From Scatavimonas merdigallinarum (GTDB lineage Bacteria > Bacillota > Clostridia > Oscillospirales > Acutalibacteraceae), in the NCBI GenBank assembly GCA_018713055.1, contig DVFW01000034.1:1-12119 (forward strand): a stretch of DNA of 12,119 bases, in the 5' to 3' direction. Position numbers and translations under genes: made by a program. Every line of letters begins with the position of its first letter. Positions within the stretch are counted from its first letter, which is position 1. Shown here in pieces: positions 4,767-12,119 of the stretch. A model generated the notes under the pieces. That model was not told where the DNA came from, did no database searches, and was given only the letters and a program-made list of their open reading frames with translations.

Positions 4767-6215
4767 TTGGATTTATCATTGGATCATTTTGCATCTGAAG
4801 GCCTGCATGAGGAATGCGGCGTCTTTGGCATATATAGCGACGGCAGCCTGGCGCCCGCTTATGCCGCTTACAACGGGTTGCTTGCCCTGCAGCACAGAGG
4901 GCAGGAGAGCTGTGGAATTGCGGTCAACGATTGCGGCGTGATCAGCTATCATAAAGATATGGGTCTTGTTACAGAGGTGTTTCATAACCAGGTGCTTGAT
5001 TCTATGGAAGGCCAAATGGCGGTCGGCCATGTTCGCTATTCAACGGCTGGCGGCAGTGTGCGTGAAAATTCACAACCGCTTGTCATGCGCTATATTAAGG
5101 GCGTTTTGGCAATTGCGCATAACGGCAATCTGACAAACGCTGTTGAAATCCGGCAGGAGCTGGAACACAGGGGCGCAATTTTTCAGACGACGATCGATTC
5201 CGAAGTAATTGCTTATATTATCGCAAGGGAACGCATTCACTGTCACAGTATTGAAGAAGCGGTCCGGCGGACGGTTAGTCAGATTAACGGCGCATACTCC
5301 CTGCTTGTGATGAGCCCCAGAAAGCTGATTGCGGCAAGAGATCCATACGGATTTCGCCCGCTTTGCATGGGGAAAGCAGGGGACGCGGTCGTTTTTGCCA
5401 GCGAAACCTGTGCGCTTGATGCGGCGGGTGTTGATTTTGTAAGGGATATAGAGCCGGGAGAAATTGTTGTGGCGGACCATACGGGCGTGCGTTCTATCCG
5501 CGACCACTGCGGAAAGAAAAAAGCGCTGTGTGTGTTTGAATATATTTACTTTGCGCGTACCGACTCGGTTATAGATGGTATTGCCGTGTATGAAACCAGA
5601 AAGCAGGCCGGCAGAATTCTTGCCAGAAATTTCCCGGTGGAAGCCGACCTTGTGATCGGTGTTCCGGAATCCGGCATCGATGCGGCGATCGGCTACAGTG
5701 AAGAATCGGGCATCCCCTATGAAAAGGGGATTGTAAAAAACAATTATATTGGCAGGACCTTTATCAAACCCAGCCAGTCCGAGCGCGCCAAAAGTGTGCG
5801 GATCAAGCTCAACCCGCTGTGTGATTCAGTGCGCGGCAAACGTGTGGTCATGCTGGACGACAGTATTGTAAGGGGAACCACCTGCGACCGCATTGTAAGA
5901 ATGCTTAAGGATGCAGGCGCCAAAGAGGTGCATTTGCGCATCAGTTCTCCGCCTTTCTTGTGGCCGTGCTATTATGGGACAGATATCCCCTCGAAAGAGG
6001 AGTTGATTGCCTGCAACCATACAATTGAAGAAATCGGCAGGCTCAGCGGGGCGGATTCCATCGGCTTTTTGCCGTTGGAATCTCTGCATGAAATGCTCGG
6101 TTGTAAAGATGCCGGTTTTTGTGACGCCTGCTTTTCCGGAAATTATCCGGCGCAGACAACCATTAAAATGCTTAAGGGAAAGCAACGCGGCGGCGTAAAG
6201 CTTAAACAGTGCTGA
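4767..6215 (+). CDS. purF: Amidophosphoribosyltransferase (glutamine PRPP amidotransferase)
   Basis: First committed step of purine synthesis: moves the glutamine amide to PRPP to give phosphoribosylamine. From the TTG start it is 482 residues. A 16-residue propeptide precedes C17 (EECGVFG), the N-terminal nucleophile exposed by self-processing. The class II glutaminase domain follows, with QHRGQES and HNGNLTN. The phosphoribosyltransferase domain has the PRPP loop VVMLDDSIVRGTT (360-372). Four cysteines at C255, C401, C452 and C455 match the [4Fe-4S] ligands of the Bacillus subtilis-type enzyme, so an oxygen-sensitive cluster is likely. The gene starts 51 bases after purC. An ATG at 4728 would give 495 residues but lacks a ribosome site. 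Confidence 0.95.
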   Translation: MDLSLDHFASEGLHEECGVFGIYSDGSLAPAYAAYNGLLALQHRGQESCGIAVNDCGVISYHKDMGLVTEVFHNQVLDSMEGQMAVGHVRYSTAGGSVRENSQPLVMRYIKGVLAIAHNGNLTNAVEIRQELEHRGAIFQTTIDSEVIAYIIARERIHCHSIEEAVRRTVSQINGAYSLLVMSPRKLIAARDPYGFRPLCMGKAGDAVVFASETCALDAAGVDFVRDIEPGEIVVADHTGVRSIRDHCGKKKALCVFEYIYFARTDSVIDGIAVYETRKQAGRILARNFPVEADLVIGVPESGIDAAIGYSEESGIPYEKGIVKNNYIGRTFIKPSQSERAKSVRIKLNPLCDSVRGKRVVMLDDSIVRGTTCDRIVRMLKDAGAKEVHLRISSPPFLWPCYYGTDIPSKEELIACNHTIEEIGRLSGADSIGFLPLESLHEMLGCKDAGFCDACFSGNYPAQTTIKMLKGKQRGGVKLKQC

Positions 6216-6268
6216 TGGGTTTTTCTGCAACTTTGCAGCAACGCGAAAAGAAAGGAATAAACAAATAT

Positions 6269-7702
6269 ATGGCAAAGGATACTTATGAATCTCCGCTGTC
6301 CGCACGTTATGCGGGTAAGCAGATGAAATACCTTTTTTCACCCGATATGAAATTCCGCACCTGGCGCAGGTTATGGATCGCACTGGCCCAAGCCGAAATG
6401 GAGCTTGGCCTTCCTGTTACACAGGAACAGATTGATGAACTTGAAGCGCATAAGGACGACATTAATTACGAGGTGGCGCAGGCGCGGGAAAGGCTGGTGC
6501 GGCACGATGTTATGTCGCATGTCTATGCGTATGGAGAACAATGCCCGCATGCCAAAGGGATTATCCATCTTGGCGCTACGTCCTGTTATGTAGGAGATAA
6601 TACAGATATTATTATTATGACGCAGGCGCTCAAACTGATCAGGGACAAGCTTGTAACGGTCATCAGGGAGCTTTCCGTTTTTGCAGACAAATATAAAGCG
6701 CTTCCCACGCTTGCGTTTACGCATTTTCAGCCGGCGCAGCCCACAACAGTAGGAAAGCGCGCAACGCTTTGGATACAGGATCTTCTAATGGATTTGGAAG
6801 ACGTAGAGTACCGCCTTTCCAGGATGAAGCTTTTAGGGTCGAAAGGAACCACCGGAACGCAGGCAAGCTTTTTGGAGCTCTTTGAGGGCGACCATGACAA
6901 AGTCAAGGCTCTGGATGCAAAAATAGCAGAAAAAATGGGATACAGCGGTTGTTTTGCTGTGTCTGGACAAACTTATTCCAGAAAGCTCGATTATCAAATT
7001 CTTTCTGTTTTAAGCGGCATTGCGCAAAGCGCAGCAAAATTCTCCAATGACATTCGCCTTTTGCAGCATTTAAAAGAGGTGGAAGAGCCCTTTGAAAAAA
7101 ATCAGATTGGTTCCTCTGCCATGGCATATAAACGCAATCCCATGCGCAGCGAACGAATTGCTTCGCTTGCAAGGTATGTGCTTGCAACTGCACTGAATCC
7201 TGCTATGACGGCAGCTACGCAGTGGTTCGAAAGAACGCTGGACGATTCTGCAAACAAACGCATCAGCGTGGCGGAAGCCTTTTTGACGGTGGATGGTATA
7301 CTGGATTTGTATGCCAATATAGCAGACGGTCTGGTCGTATATCAAAAGGTGATTGCGCAGCGGCTTAAAAAAGAACTGCCGTTTATGGCGACAGAAAATA
7401 TTATGATGGACGCGGTCAAACGTGGTGCCGACAGACAGGCGCTGCATGAACGGATTCGTATTCATTCCATGGCGGCTTCCAGACTAATCAAAGAGGAGGG
7501 CGGCGAAAACGACCTGCTTGAAAGAATTGCGGCAGATCCGGCGTTTGGCGTTACACTCACGGAGTTGCAGGCCATTTTATCGCCTGAAAAATATGTTGGA
7601 AGAGCGCCGCAGCAAACACAGGAGTTTTTGGACGGCCCTGTAAAGCAGGCGCTTGCCCCTTATGAAAATATGGAGCTGATGAAAACGGAAATCCAGGTAT
7701 AA
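6269..7702 (+). CDS. purB: Adenylosuccinate lyase (long, ADSL-like form)
   Basis: Removes fumarate from SAICAR (to AICAR) and from adenylosuccinate (to AMP), so it serves both the common pathway and the branch fed by purA. The 477 residues exceed the roughly 430 of the B. subtilis type, and segments such as FTHFQPAQPTTVGKR and RTWRRLW resemble the animal ADSL group. General-acid H152 (THFQPAQ) and H80-region RHDVMSH are present. The fumarate-lyase signature GSSAMAYKRNPM (281-292) carries the mobile-loop serines S282/S283. The ATG at 6269 follows AAAGGA (6251-6256) by 12 bases, a longish gap. The frame is open to 6209, inside purF, but the extra 20 residues have no family support. A hairpin terminator follows the stop. 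Confidence 0.95.
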   Translation: MAKDTYESPLSARYAGKQMKYLFSPDMKFRTWRRLWIALAQAEMELGLPVTQEQIDELEAHKDDINYEVAQARERLVRHDVMSHVYAYGEQCPHAKGIIHLGATSCYVGDNTDIIIMTQALKLIRDKLVTVIRELSVFADKYKALPTLAFTHFQPAQPTTVGKRATLWIQDLLMDLEDVEYRLSRMKLLGSKGTTGTQASFLELFEGDHDKVKALDAKIAEKMGYSGCFAVSGQTYSRKLDYQILSVLSGIAQSAAKFSNDIRLLQHLKEVEEPFEKNQIGSSAMAYKRNPMRSERIASLARYVLATALNPAMTAATQWFERTLDDSANKRISVAEAFLTVDGILDLYANIADGLVVYQKVIAQRLKKELPFMATENIMMDAVKRGADRQALHERIRIHSMAASRLIKEEGGENDLLERIAADPAFGVTLTELQAILSPEKYVGRAPQQTQEFLDGPVKQALAPYENMELMKTEIQV

Positions 7703-7713
7703 TTCTTAAAAAA

Positions 7714-7755
7714 TGCAAGGCAAATGCGATGTTTGCCTTGCAAAAATTCTTTTAT
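7714..7755 (+). terminator. Hairpin terminator after purB
   Basis: TGCAAGGCAAA (7714-7724) and TTTGCCTTGCA (7732-7742) form a perfect 11-bp stem with a 7-base loop, followed by AAAATTCTTTTATTC. The T-run is interrupted, so termination may be partial, with some readthrough to purA. The rest of the 165-base gap before purA shows no clear consensus promoter. Confidence 0.65.
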
Positions 7756-7867
7756 TCTGCTATTCTTATGATCTGTTTGAATGCTGCTTTTTAGCGTGTG
7801 CCGTTGCAACCTTTTCATTTGGCGCATGGATAGATTCGGACAAATTTTGATATAAGAGGTGTTTCAT

Positions 7868-9145
7868 ATGGTAAAAGCAATTGTCGGCGCGAACTGGGGC
7901 GATGAGGGCAAAGGGAAAATTACAGATGTGCTTGCTGCACAGTCAGATATCGTCATTCGTTTCCAGGGCGGCAGTAATGCCGGCCATACCATTGTAAATA
8001 ATTATGGAAAATTCGCGCTGCACCAGCTTCCTTCCGGTGTTTTTCACAGCCATATTACCAATATTATTGGCAACGGCGTTGCCTTAAGCGTAGAAAATTT
8101 CATCAAAGAAATACAATCTTTGAAAGAAAGAGGCGTACCTGCACCGCGCGTTTTTGTGTCCGACCGGGCACAAATTGTCATGCCGTATCACGTTGCTTTC
8201 GACTGCTATGAGGAAGAACGCCTTTCTGAGCGCAGCTTTGGTTCTACCAAATCCGGGATTGCGCCGTTTTATGCAGATAAATATGCGAAACTTGGCTTTC
8301 AGGTTAACGAACTGTACGATGATATGGACAGCCTGAAAGAAAAAATTGCCAACGTTTTGGAAATTAAAAACGCAACGCTGCGGCACCTGTATCATAAAGA
8401 GCCGGTTACGGTTGAAGAAATCTTTCAAAAACTGATGGAATATAAGCGGCAGCTTGCACCTTATGTGAAAGATACCTTTGACTACCTTTACCACGCTGTC
8501 AAGGATGGAAAGAATATTTTGCTGGAGGGGCAGCTTGGCGCATTGAAAGACACGGATTTCGGGATTTATCCAATGGTGACGTCTTCCAACACCATTGCAG
8601 GTTACGGCGCCGTTGGCGCAGGTGTACCGCCATATGAGATCAAAGAGGTCATTACCGTTGTAAAAGCTTATTCCAGTGCAGTTGGCGCGGGTGAATTTGT
8701 AAGCGAAATATTTGGCGAGGAGGCTGAAGAACTCCGTCGCCGTGGCGGCGACGGAGGCGAATACGGTGTGACGACAGGTCGTCCCAGAAGAATGGGCTGG
8801 CTGGACCTTGTAGCTACTCGCTATGGCTGCCGCGTACAGGGAGCGACCCAGGTTGCTTTAACTGTGCTCGACGTTCTTGGTTATTTAGACGCCATCCCCG
8901 TCTGTGTGGGCTATGAACTGGACGGAAAGAAGATCGACTATTTTCCGTGTACAACAAAGCTCAAAAGGGCAAAGCCCGTTTTGGAAGTTTTGCCCGGCTG
9001 GAAATGCGATATAAGCGGGGTCTGCAAATATGAAGATTTGCCGGAAAACTGTCGCAGGTATATTGAATTTGCAGAAAGGGAAATCGGCGTTCCCATTACA
9101 ATTGTTTCAAATGGTGCTGCAAGAGATAATATTATTTATAGATAA
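7868..9145 (+). CDS. purA: Adenylosuccinate synthetase (divergent form)
   Basis: Condenses IMP with aspartate using GTP to give adenylosuccinate, the first step of the AMP branch; purB completes it. Length is 425 residues, normal for the family. The GTP-binding loop WGDEGKGK (10-17) carries catalytic D12, and H40 is in GGSNAGHT. TTGRPRRMGWLD (302-313) gives the conserved arginines R305 and R307 that contact aspartate and nucleotide. Two IMP-binding segments are unusual: GSTKSGIAP (125-133) replaces the common TTGxGIGP, and EGQLGALKDTDFG (220-232) replaces the common EGAQGxLLDIDxG. The ATG at 7868 follows AAGAGGTG by six bases. An in-frame GTG three codons earlier overlaps that ribosome site and is rejected. 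Confidence 0.93.
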   Translation: MVKAIVGANWGDEGKGKITDVLAAQSDIVIRFQGGSNAGHTIVNNYGKFALHQLPSGVFHSHITNIIGNGVALSVENFIKEIQSLKERGVPAPRVFVSDRAQIVMPYHVAFDCYEEERLSERSFGSTKSGIAPFYADKYAKLGFQVNELYDDMDSLKEKIANVLEIKNATLRHLYHKEPVTVEEIFQKLMEYKRQLAPYVKDTFDYLYHAVKDGKNILLEGQLGALKDTDFGIYPMVTSSNTIAGYGAVGAGVPPYEIKEVITVVKAYSSAVGAGEFVSEIFGEEAEELRRRGGDGGEYGVTTGRPRRMGWLDLVATRYGCRVQGATQVALTVLDVLGYLDAIPVCVGYELDGKKIDYFPCTTKLKRAKPVLEVLPGWKCDISGVCKYEDLPENCRRYIEFAEREIGVPITIVSNGAARDNIIYR

Positions 9146-9177
9146 ACGGATAACTTTGAGGATAGGCGGTAGGGCAG

Positions 9178-10719
9178 ATGCATATAAAAGGTCAAGCAAT
9201 TCTTGTTATGGATTTCGGCGGGCAGTACAGCCAGCTGATTGCCAGACGCGTGCGCGAGCACAATGTTTACTGTGAAATAAAATCTTATAAAACAACGGTG
9301 GAAGAAATCCAAAAAGCAGGGTATAAAGGGATTATTTTTACCGGCGGGCCCAACAGCGTATATGCAAAGGACGCACCAAAGTGCGATCCTGCGCTGTTTC
9401 ACTGCGGTATACCGGTTTTGGGAATATGCTACGGCGCGCAGATGATGGCGCATGCCTTGGGCGGTACAGTGGAAAGCTCACAGGTAAAAGAATATGGCAA
9501 CACCAATGTTTCCTTCGACAATTGCAGCCCTTTGTTTGAAAACGTAAAACCCAATTCCGTTTGCTGGATGAGTCATACGGATTATATTGCACAACCGCCG
9601 GAAGGCTTTGTGATTACGGCAAGAACAGAGGTCTGCCCGGTTGCAGCCATGGAAAACCGTGAAAAAAAGCTGTGCGCCATGCAATTTCATCCGGAGGTTT
9701 CCCATACGCAGGAAGGCAGTAAAATGCTGCATAATTTTCTTTATAATGTGTGCGGTTGCAGCGGAGACTGGAAAATGTCTTCTTTTGTTGCCACAACAGT
9801 TGCAAAGCTCCAGGAAGAAATTGGGGATAAAAAAGTTCTGTGTGGTCTGTCGGGCGGAGTGGATTCCTCTGTTGCAGCGTTGCTTGTACATAAGGCAATC
9901 GGCAAAAATTTGACCTGTATTTTTGTTGACCACGGTCTTCTGCGTAAAAATGAAGGCGATGAGGTGGAATCCGTCTTCAGAAAACAGTTTGATATGAATT
10001 TGATTCGTGTAAATGCACAGGATCGTTTTTTGAACAAGCTTGCCGGAGTTACAGACCCGGAGCAAAAGCGGAAAATCATCGGGGAAGAATTTATCCGCGT
10101 TTTTGAAGAAGAAGCCAGGAAAATCGGCAGGGTCGACTATTTATGCCAGGGGACAATTTATCCCGATGTGGTGGAAAGCGGCGTCGGGGAAGCAGCTGTG
10201 ATCAAAAGCCACCACAATGTGGGGGGGCTTCCCAAAGATATGGGGTTTACCGGCCTTGTGGAACCTTTGCGCGATTTATTTAAGGACGAAGTCCGGAAAG
10301 CGGGGCTGGAGCTTTCTATTCCTGAATTTTTAGTTTGGCGCCAGCCTTTTCCGGGGCCGGGTCTTGCAATCCGCGTAATGGGAGAGGTTACCAGAGAAAA
10401 ACTGGAGATTCTAAGGGATGCAGATGCTATTTTCCGCGAGGAAATTGCACTTGCAAAGTTGGACCGTACCGTCGGCCAATATTTCGCCGTACTGACCAAT
10501 GTAAAAAGCGTAGGCGTAATGGGGGATGGAAGGACGTACGATTACACCATTGCGTTGCGCGGCGTTACTACCAACGATTTTATGACGGCCGACTGGGCCA
10601 GGATTCCGTATGACGTACTTGCAAAAACCTCAGGAAGAATCATCAATGAGGTAAAAGGAATTAACCGGATCGTCTACGATATTACCTCCAAACCCCCAGC
10701 CACAATCGAGTTTGAATGA
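9178..10719 (+). CDS. guaA: GMP synthase (glutamine-hydrolysing)
   Basis: Converts XMP to GMP with ATP and glutamine. The 513-residue protein has an N-terminal class I glutaminase domain with the triad C84 (GICYGAQ), H171 and E173 (FHPEVSHT). The ATP-pyrophosphatase domain carries the PP-loop SGGVDS (225-230). The GMP-synthetase dimerisation domain follows, with the family C-terminus KPPATIEFE. The start at 9178 gives the expected strand before DFGGQYSQLIARRV, with AGGCGG (9164-9169) as a modest ribosome site. It lies 32 bases after purA and is probably co-transcribed, pairing the AMP and GMP branch enzymes. The 3' end of guaA is a known target of Tn5801-type integration, and the downstream DNA differs in character. 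Confidence 0.97.
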   Translation: MHIKGQAILVMDFGGQYSQLIARRVREHNVYCEIKSYKTTVEEIQKAGYKGIIFTGGPNSVYAKDAPKCDPALFHCGIPVLGICYGAQMMAHALGGTVESSQVKEYGNTNVSFDNCSPLFENVKPNSVCWMSHTDYIAQPPEGFVITARTEVCPVAAMENREKKLCAMQFHPEVSHTQEGSKMLHNFLYNVCGCSGDWKMSSFVATTVAKLQEEIGDKKVLCGLSGGVDSSVAALLVHKAIGKNLTCIFVDHGLLRKNEGDEVESVFRKQFDMNLIRVNAQDRFLNKLAGVTDPEQKRKIIGEEFIRVFEEEARKIGRVDYLCQGTIYPDVVESGVGEAAVIKSHHNVGGLPKDMGFTGLVEPLRDLFKDEVRKAGLELSIPEFLVWRQPFPGPGLAIRVMGEVTREKLEILRDADAIFREEIALAKLDRTVGQYFAVLTNVKSVGVMGDGRTYDYTIALRGVTTNDFMTADWARIPYDVLAKTSGRIINEVKGINRIVYDITSKPPATIEFE

Positions 10720-10777
10720 TTTCGCACCCTCGAAAAAGTCCGTAAATAAAGGCTTTTAGTCGTTTAGATGTCCTTTG

Positions 10778-10796
10778 TGGCAACAAAATGGCAACA
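10778..10796 (+). repeat. Tandem TGGCAACA repeat downstream of guaA
   Basis: TGGCAACA occurs at 10778-10785 and again at 10789-10796, 11 bases start to start (about one helical turn), with A/T tracts. Short phased direct repeats of this kind serve as arm-type sites for tyrosine integrases. Their place just beyond guaA fits an attachment region, but this is inference. Confidence 0.45.
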
Positions 10797-10822
10797 TTTT
10801 TTGAATTATCATAAGAATAAGC

Positions 10823-10862
10823 AAAGAGCTATCAGATTTTTGAAGTCTGATAGCTCTTTTTG
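10823..10862 (+). terminator. Strong rho-independent terminator
   Basis: AAAGAGCTATCAGA (10823-10836) and TCTGATAGCTCTTT (10846-10859) are perfect 14-base complements around a 9-base loop, followed by TTGTTTTG. It ends transcription coming from guaA. It also lies beyond the stop of the convergent Nudix gene and could partly serve that direction. Confidence 0.8.
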
Positions 10863-10891
10863 TTTTGCTTTATCAAAATGAGATGAAAAAC

Positions 10892-11368
10892 TTATTCTTG
10901 TTCCGTTCTGATAGTAAAGTGTAAAGGTAGGTTATATATTTCCTTTTTCAAAAACAATGGATAAAAATACTCATTCTCTAATCGATTAAATTCTATCCAC
11001 TCAAAATTATGTGTGTGATGTCTCTCTTGCAAGGTAAATTTGTTACCTTTACTAAGCAAATCCGTATCTGTAATATTCATAAGAAAATAAATACATAATT
11101 CGTGATAATTCAAGCCATCAACATCTTCTTTAAAAAATGCTTGATTAAGCCATAATGGGCGACTGATTTTCGGAGTAATACCTAATTCTTCCTTAATTTC
11201 TCGAATTACCGCCTGTTCAGCAGTTTCTCCAATCATCACACGACCGCCGGGCAAATAGTAATACGGTGAACATTCATCGTGCATAGCCAATATTTTATCA
11301 TTGTCTATCATAATAGCACATACACGATAATTAAACTTATCGTCGTTAATTTTGAATGAAATATCCAT
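10892..11368 (-). CDS. Nudix hydrolase, substrate unknown
   Basis: A 158-residue single-domain Nudix protein. The Nudix box is complete at residues 42-64, with G42, E48 and R56-E57-x2-E60-E61-L-G-I, so it should bind Mg2+ or Mn2+ and cleave a nucleoside-diphosphate-linked compound. The flanking LPGG and a C-terminal FEWIEF strand fit the fold. No feature identifies the substrate (oxidised nucleotides, NDP-sugars, caps or others). The ATG follows AAAGAGGT with a six-base gap. It starts 28 bases after the stop of the XRE gene and is probably co-transcribed with it, so its expression may depend on that regulator. Base composition is more AT-rich than the purine genes, consistent with acquired DNA. 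Confidence 0.9.
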   Translation of the reverse strand: MDISFKINDDKFNYRVCAIMIDNDKILAMHDECSPYYYLPGGRVMIGETAEQAVIREIKEELGITPKISRPLWLNQAFFKEDVDGLNYHELCIYFLMNITDTDLLSKGNKFTLQERHHTHNFEWIEFNRLENEYFYPLFLKKEIYNLPLHFTIRTEQE

Positions 11369-11396
11369 TACGATACCTCTTTATGTTTTAGTTTTT

Positions 11397-11921
11397 TTAT
11401 TTCAGTTTATCCTTGAACGCTTCTACCATTGTATCGTTGACTTCCTTTGACGGAACTTTCGCCCATTTTTGCGTGGTGTCCTGTTCGGGAAATGTGTAGC
11501 GCCAACTATCATATTGTTCTTTAGTAATCTCGCCGTTTCTGTATTTTTCGGCTTGCTCTGCCCAAGCAGCGAGCATTGCAAATGCAGACTTGCTTGTGGT
11601 CGGCTTGTTTTCATCAAAGCATAAATGTATTTCGCCGTTTACTCTCTCTGCTCTCATACCATAGAGGTCTTCAAGCGTAAACAATGTATGTATCAGTCCG
11701 ATGTAGCTGTCAATGTCGGGTACAGTTAAAGCCTGTGGAGATACCTCAAGTACTGTTGCAAGCGTATTGGTCAAATCAGCTTTAGGCGTCCTTGAACCAC
11801 TTTCATATTGAGCCATACGGATGTCGGCTGTTTTTTCGGGAAATCCCACCTGAATGCCAAGATATTTTTGAGTCATACCTCTTAAATTTCTAAAAAAGCG
11901 TATTCTTTCACCAATCGCCAT
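11397..11921 (-). CDS. XRE-family HTH transcriptional regulator
   Basis: A 174-residue protein with a Cro/C1-type helix-turn-helix over about residues 4-65 (IGERIRFFRNLRGMTQKYLG, then AQYESGSRTPKADLTNTLATVLEV). The C-terminal part (about 70-174) is charged, includes AAWAEQAEKYRNGEITKEQYDSW and has no family I recognise; it may be a sensing or dimerisation region. The ATG follows AAGGAGT by nine bases. The gene is first in a two-gene unit with the Nudix gene. Its promoter overlaps a perfect 10-bp inverted repeat, so self-repression is likely. Related regulators are common on Clostridia mobile elements, but no partner genes are visible to the right. Confidence 0.85.
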   Translation of the reverse strand: MAIGERIRFFRNLRGMTQKYLGIQVGFPEKTADIRMAQYESGSRTPKADLTNTLATVLEVSPQALTVPDIDSYIGLIHTLFTLEDLYGMRAERVNGEIHLCFDENKPTTSKSAFAMLAAWAEQAEKYRNGEITKEQYDSWRYTFPEQDTTQKWAKVPSKEVNDTMVEAFKDKLK

Positions 11922-11964
11922 AGTGTTTACACTCCTTGCTTATGTACTGCCCACAGTATAAGAA

Positions 11965-12021
11965 CCTGTCAAGCGTCGGGTAGTATTTTCTGCAAAAATC
12001 TCCACCCTTTCCTGCTTGACA
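11965..12021. repeat. CTGTCAAGC/GCTTGACAG inverted repeat in the XRE leader
   Basis: CTGTCAAGC (about 11967-11975) and GCTTGACAG (about 12013-12021) are perfect 9-base complements about 37 bases apart, in the leader of the XRE gene. They could form a stem in the mRNA or be a second regulator site. The TTGACA inside them lacks a well-spaced -10, so I do not call it a promoter. Confidence 0.4.
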
Positions 12022-12029
12022 GAACCTTG

Positions 12030-12060
12030 TACTGGTCGTCAATTCATTCTACGACCAGTA
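12030..12060. promoter_or_regulatory. Perfect inverted repeat over the XRE promoter (candidate operator)
   Basis: TACTGGTCGT (12030-12039) and ACGACCAGTA (12051-12060) are perfect complements with an 11-base spacer. The repeat covers most of the -10 and the predicted transcription start of the XRE gene, a classic place for a self-repressor. Its size suits a dimeric HTH protein. Confidence 0.6.
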
Positions 12061-12086
12061 TAGCAGATATGCTTAGTGAAAGTCAA
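12057..12086 (-). promoter_or_regulatory. Promoter of the XRE-Nudix unit
   Basis: On the minus strand, TTGACT (12086-12081), an 18-base spacer and TATACT (12062-12057) predict a start near 12050, leaving a leader of about 130 bases before the XRE start codon. No gene is visible between 12087 and the window end. Confidence 0.65.
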
Positions 12087-12119
12087 GATAAAATGAAACA
12101 AAAAAGTTTAATATTTTCT

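Larger units (their letters stand above)
10720..12119. mobile_element. Possible edge of a second mobile element at the guaA 3' end
   Basis: Known Tn5801-type elements insert at the 3' end of guaA. Here guaA is followed by phased TGGCAACA repeats and then by an AT-rich, oppositely oriented regulator-Nudix pair with no link to purine synthesis. No integrase, conjugation gene or second att copy is inside the window, so this could equally be ordinary chromosome. Confidence 0.3.

Noticed and set aside
6209..6268. 20-residue N-terminal extension of PurB overlapping purF
   Set aside because: The extension has no family support, whereas the ATG at 6269 gives a normal ADSL-type N-terminus.
11958..12020. 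Second XRE promoter using the TTGACA in the leader
   Set aside because: No acceptable -10 lies 16-18 bases downstream; the better promoter is at 12057-12086.
1..12119. CRISPR array, toxin-antitoxin pair or new defence system
   Set aside because: No regularly spaced repeat series and no small paired genes were seen; the XRE-Nudix pair does not fit a known toxin-antitoxin layout.

Overview
The window looks like chromosomal DNA of an anaerobic Bacillota (Clostridia) species, possibly a gut Oscillospiraceae-like organism. The evidence is strong AGGAGG ribosome sites, TTGnnn-17-TATAAT promoters, a Clostridia-style hexameric glutamate dehydrogenase, a long-form PurB and mobile DNA of the kind common in gut Firmicutes. 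Genus cannot be decided from the sequence alone.

Left part (1 to about 2070): the integration end of a mobile element. It holds the tail of an unrecognised Cys-containing protein, a small excisionase-like HTH protein, a complete tyrosine recombinase, a cluster of GGAGGTCCAT-type repeats, and a complete tRNA-Leu(CAA) on the minus strand with its own terminator. At 2059-2100 lies a second tRNA-Leu(CAA) that is only a 5' half, cut just after the anticodon loop. A strong promoter (TTGATT-17-TATAAT) still stands directly in front of the broken copy. The best reading is that the element inserted into the anticodon region of a host tRNA-Leu gene, and that the intact tRNA-Leu inside the element (or inside an earlier tandem element) replaces the lost gene, perhaps transcribed from the old host promoter.

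Middle part (about 2100 to 10720): ordinary host metabolism. gdhA (ammonium assimilation) is on the minus strand, divergent from purC, purF and purB on the plus strand. A hairpin terminator follows purB, then come purA and guaA. Together these give PRPP amidotransferase (first step), SAICAR synthetase and adenylosuccinate lyase (shared steps), adenylosuccinate synthetase (AMP branch) and GMP synthetase (GMP branch). The nitrogen link is clear: gdhA makes glutamate from ammonium, while PurF and GuaA consume glutamine.

Right part (about 10720 to 12119): after guaA come a pair of TGGCAACA repeats, a strong terminator, and an AT-rich minus-strand pair encoding an XRE-type regulator followed by a Nudix hydrolase. 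Their promoter carries a perfect 10-bp inverted repeat over the -10. The 3' end of guaA is a known integration site for Tn5801-type elements, so this region may be the edge of a second mobile element, but no integrase or far att site is in view.

I found no CRISPR array, riboswitch, rRNA or clearly new defence system. The most unusual content is the split/intact tRNA-Leu arrangement and the repeat cluster around it.
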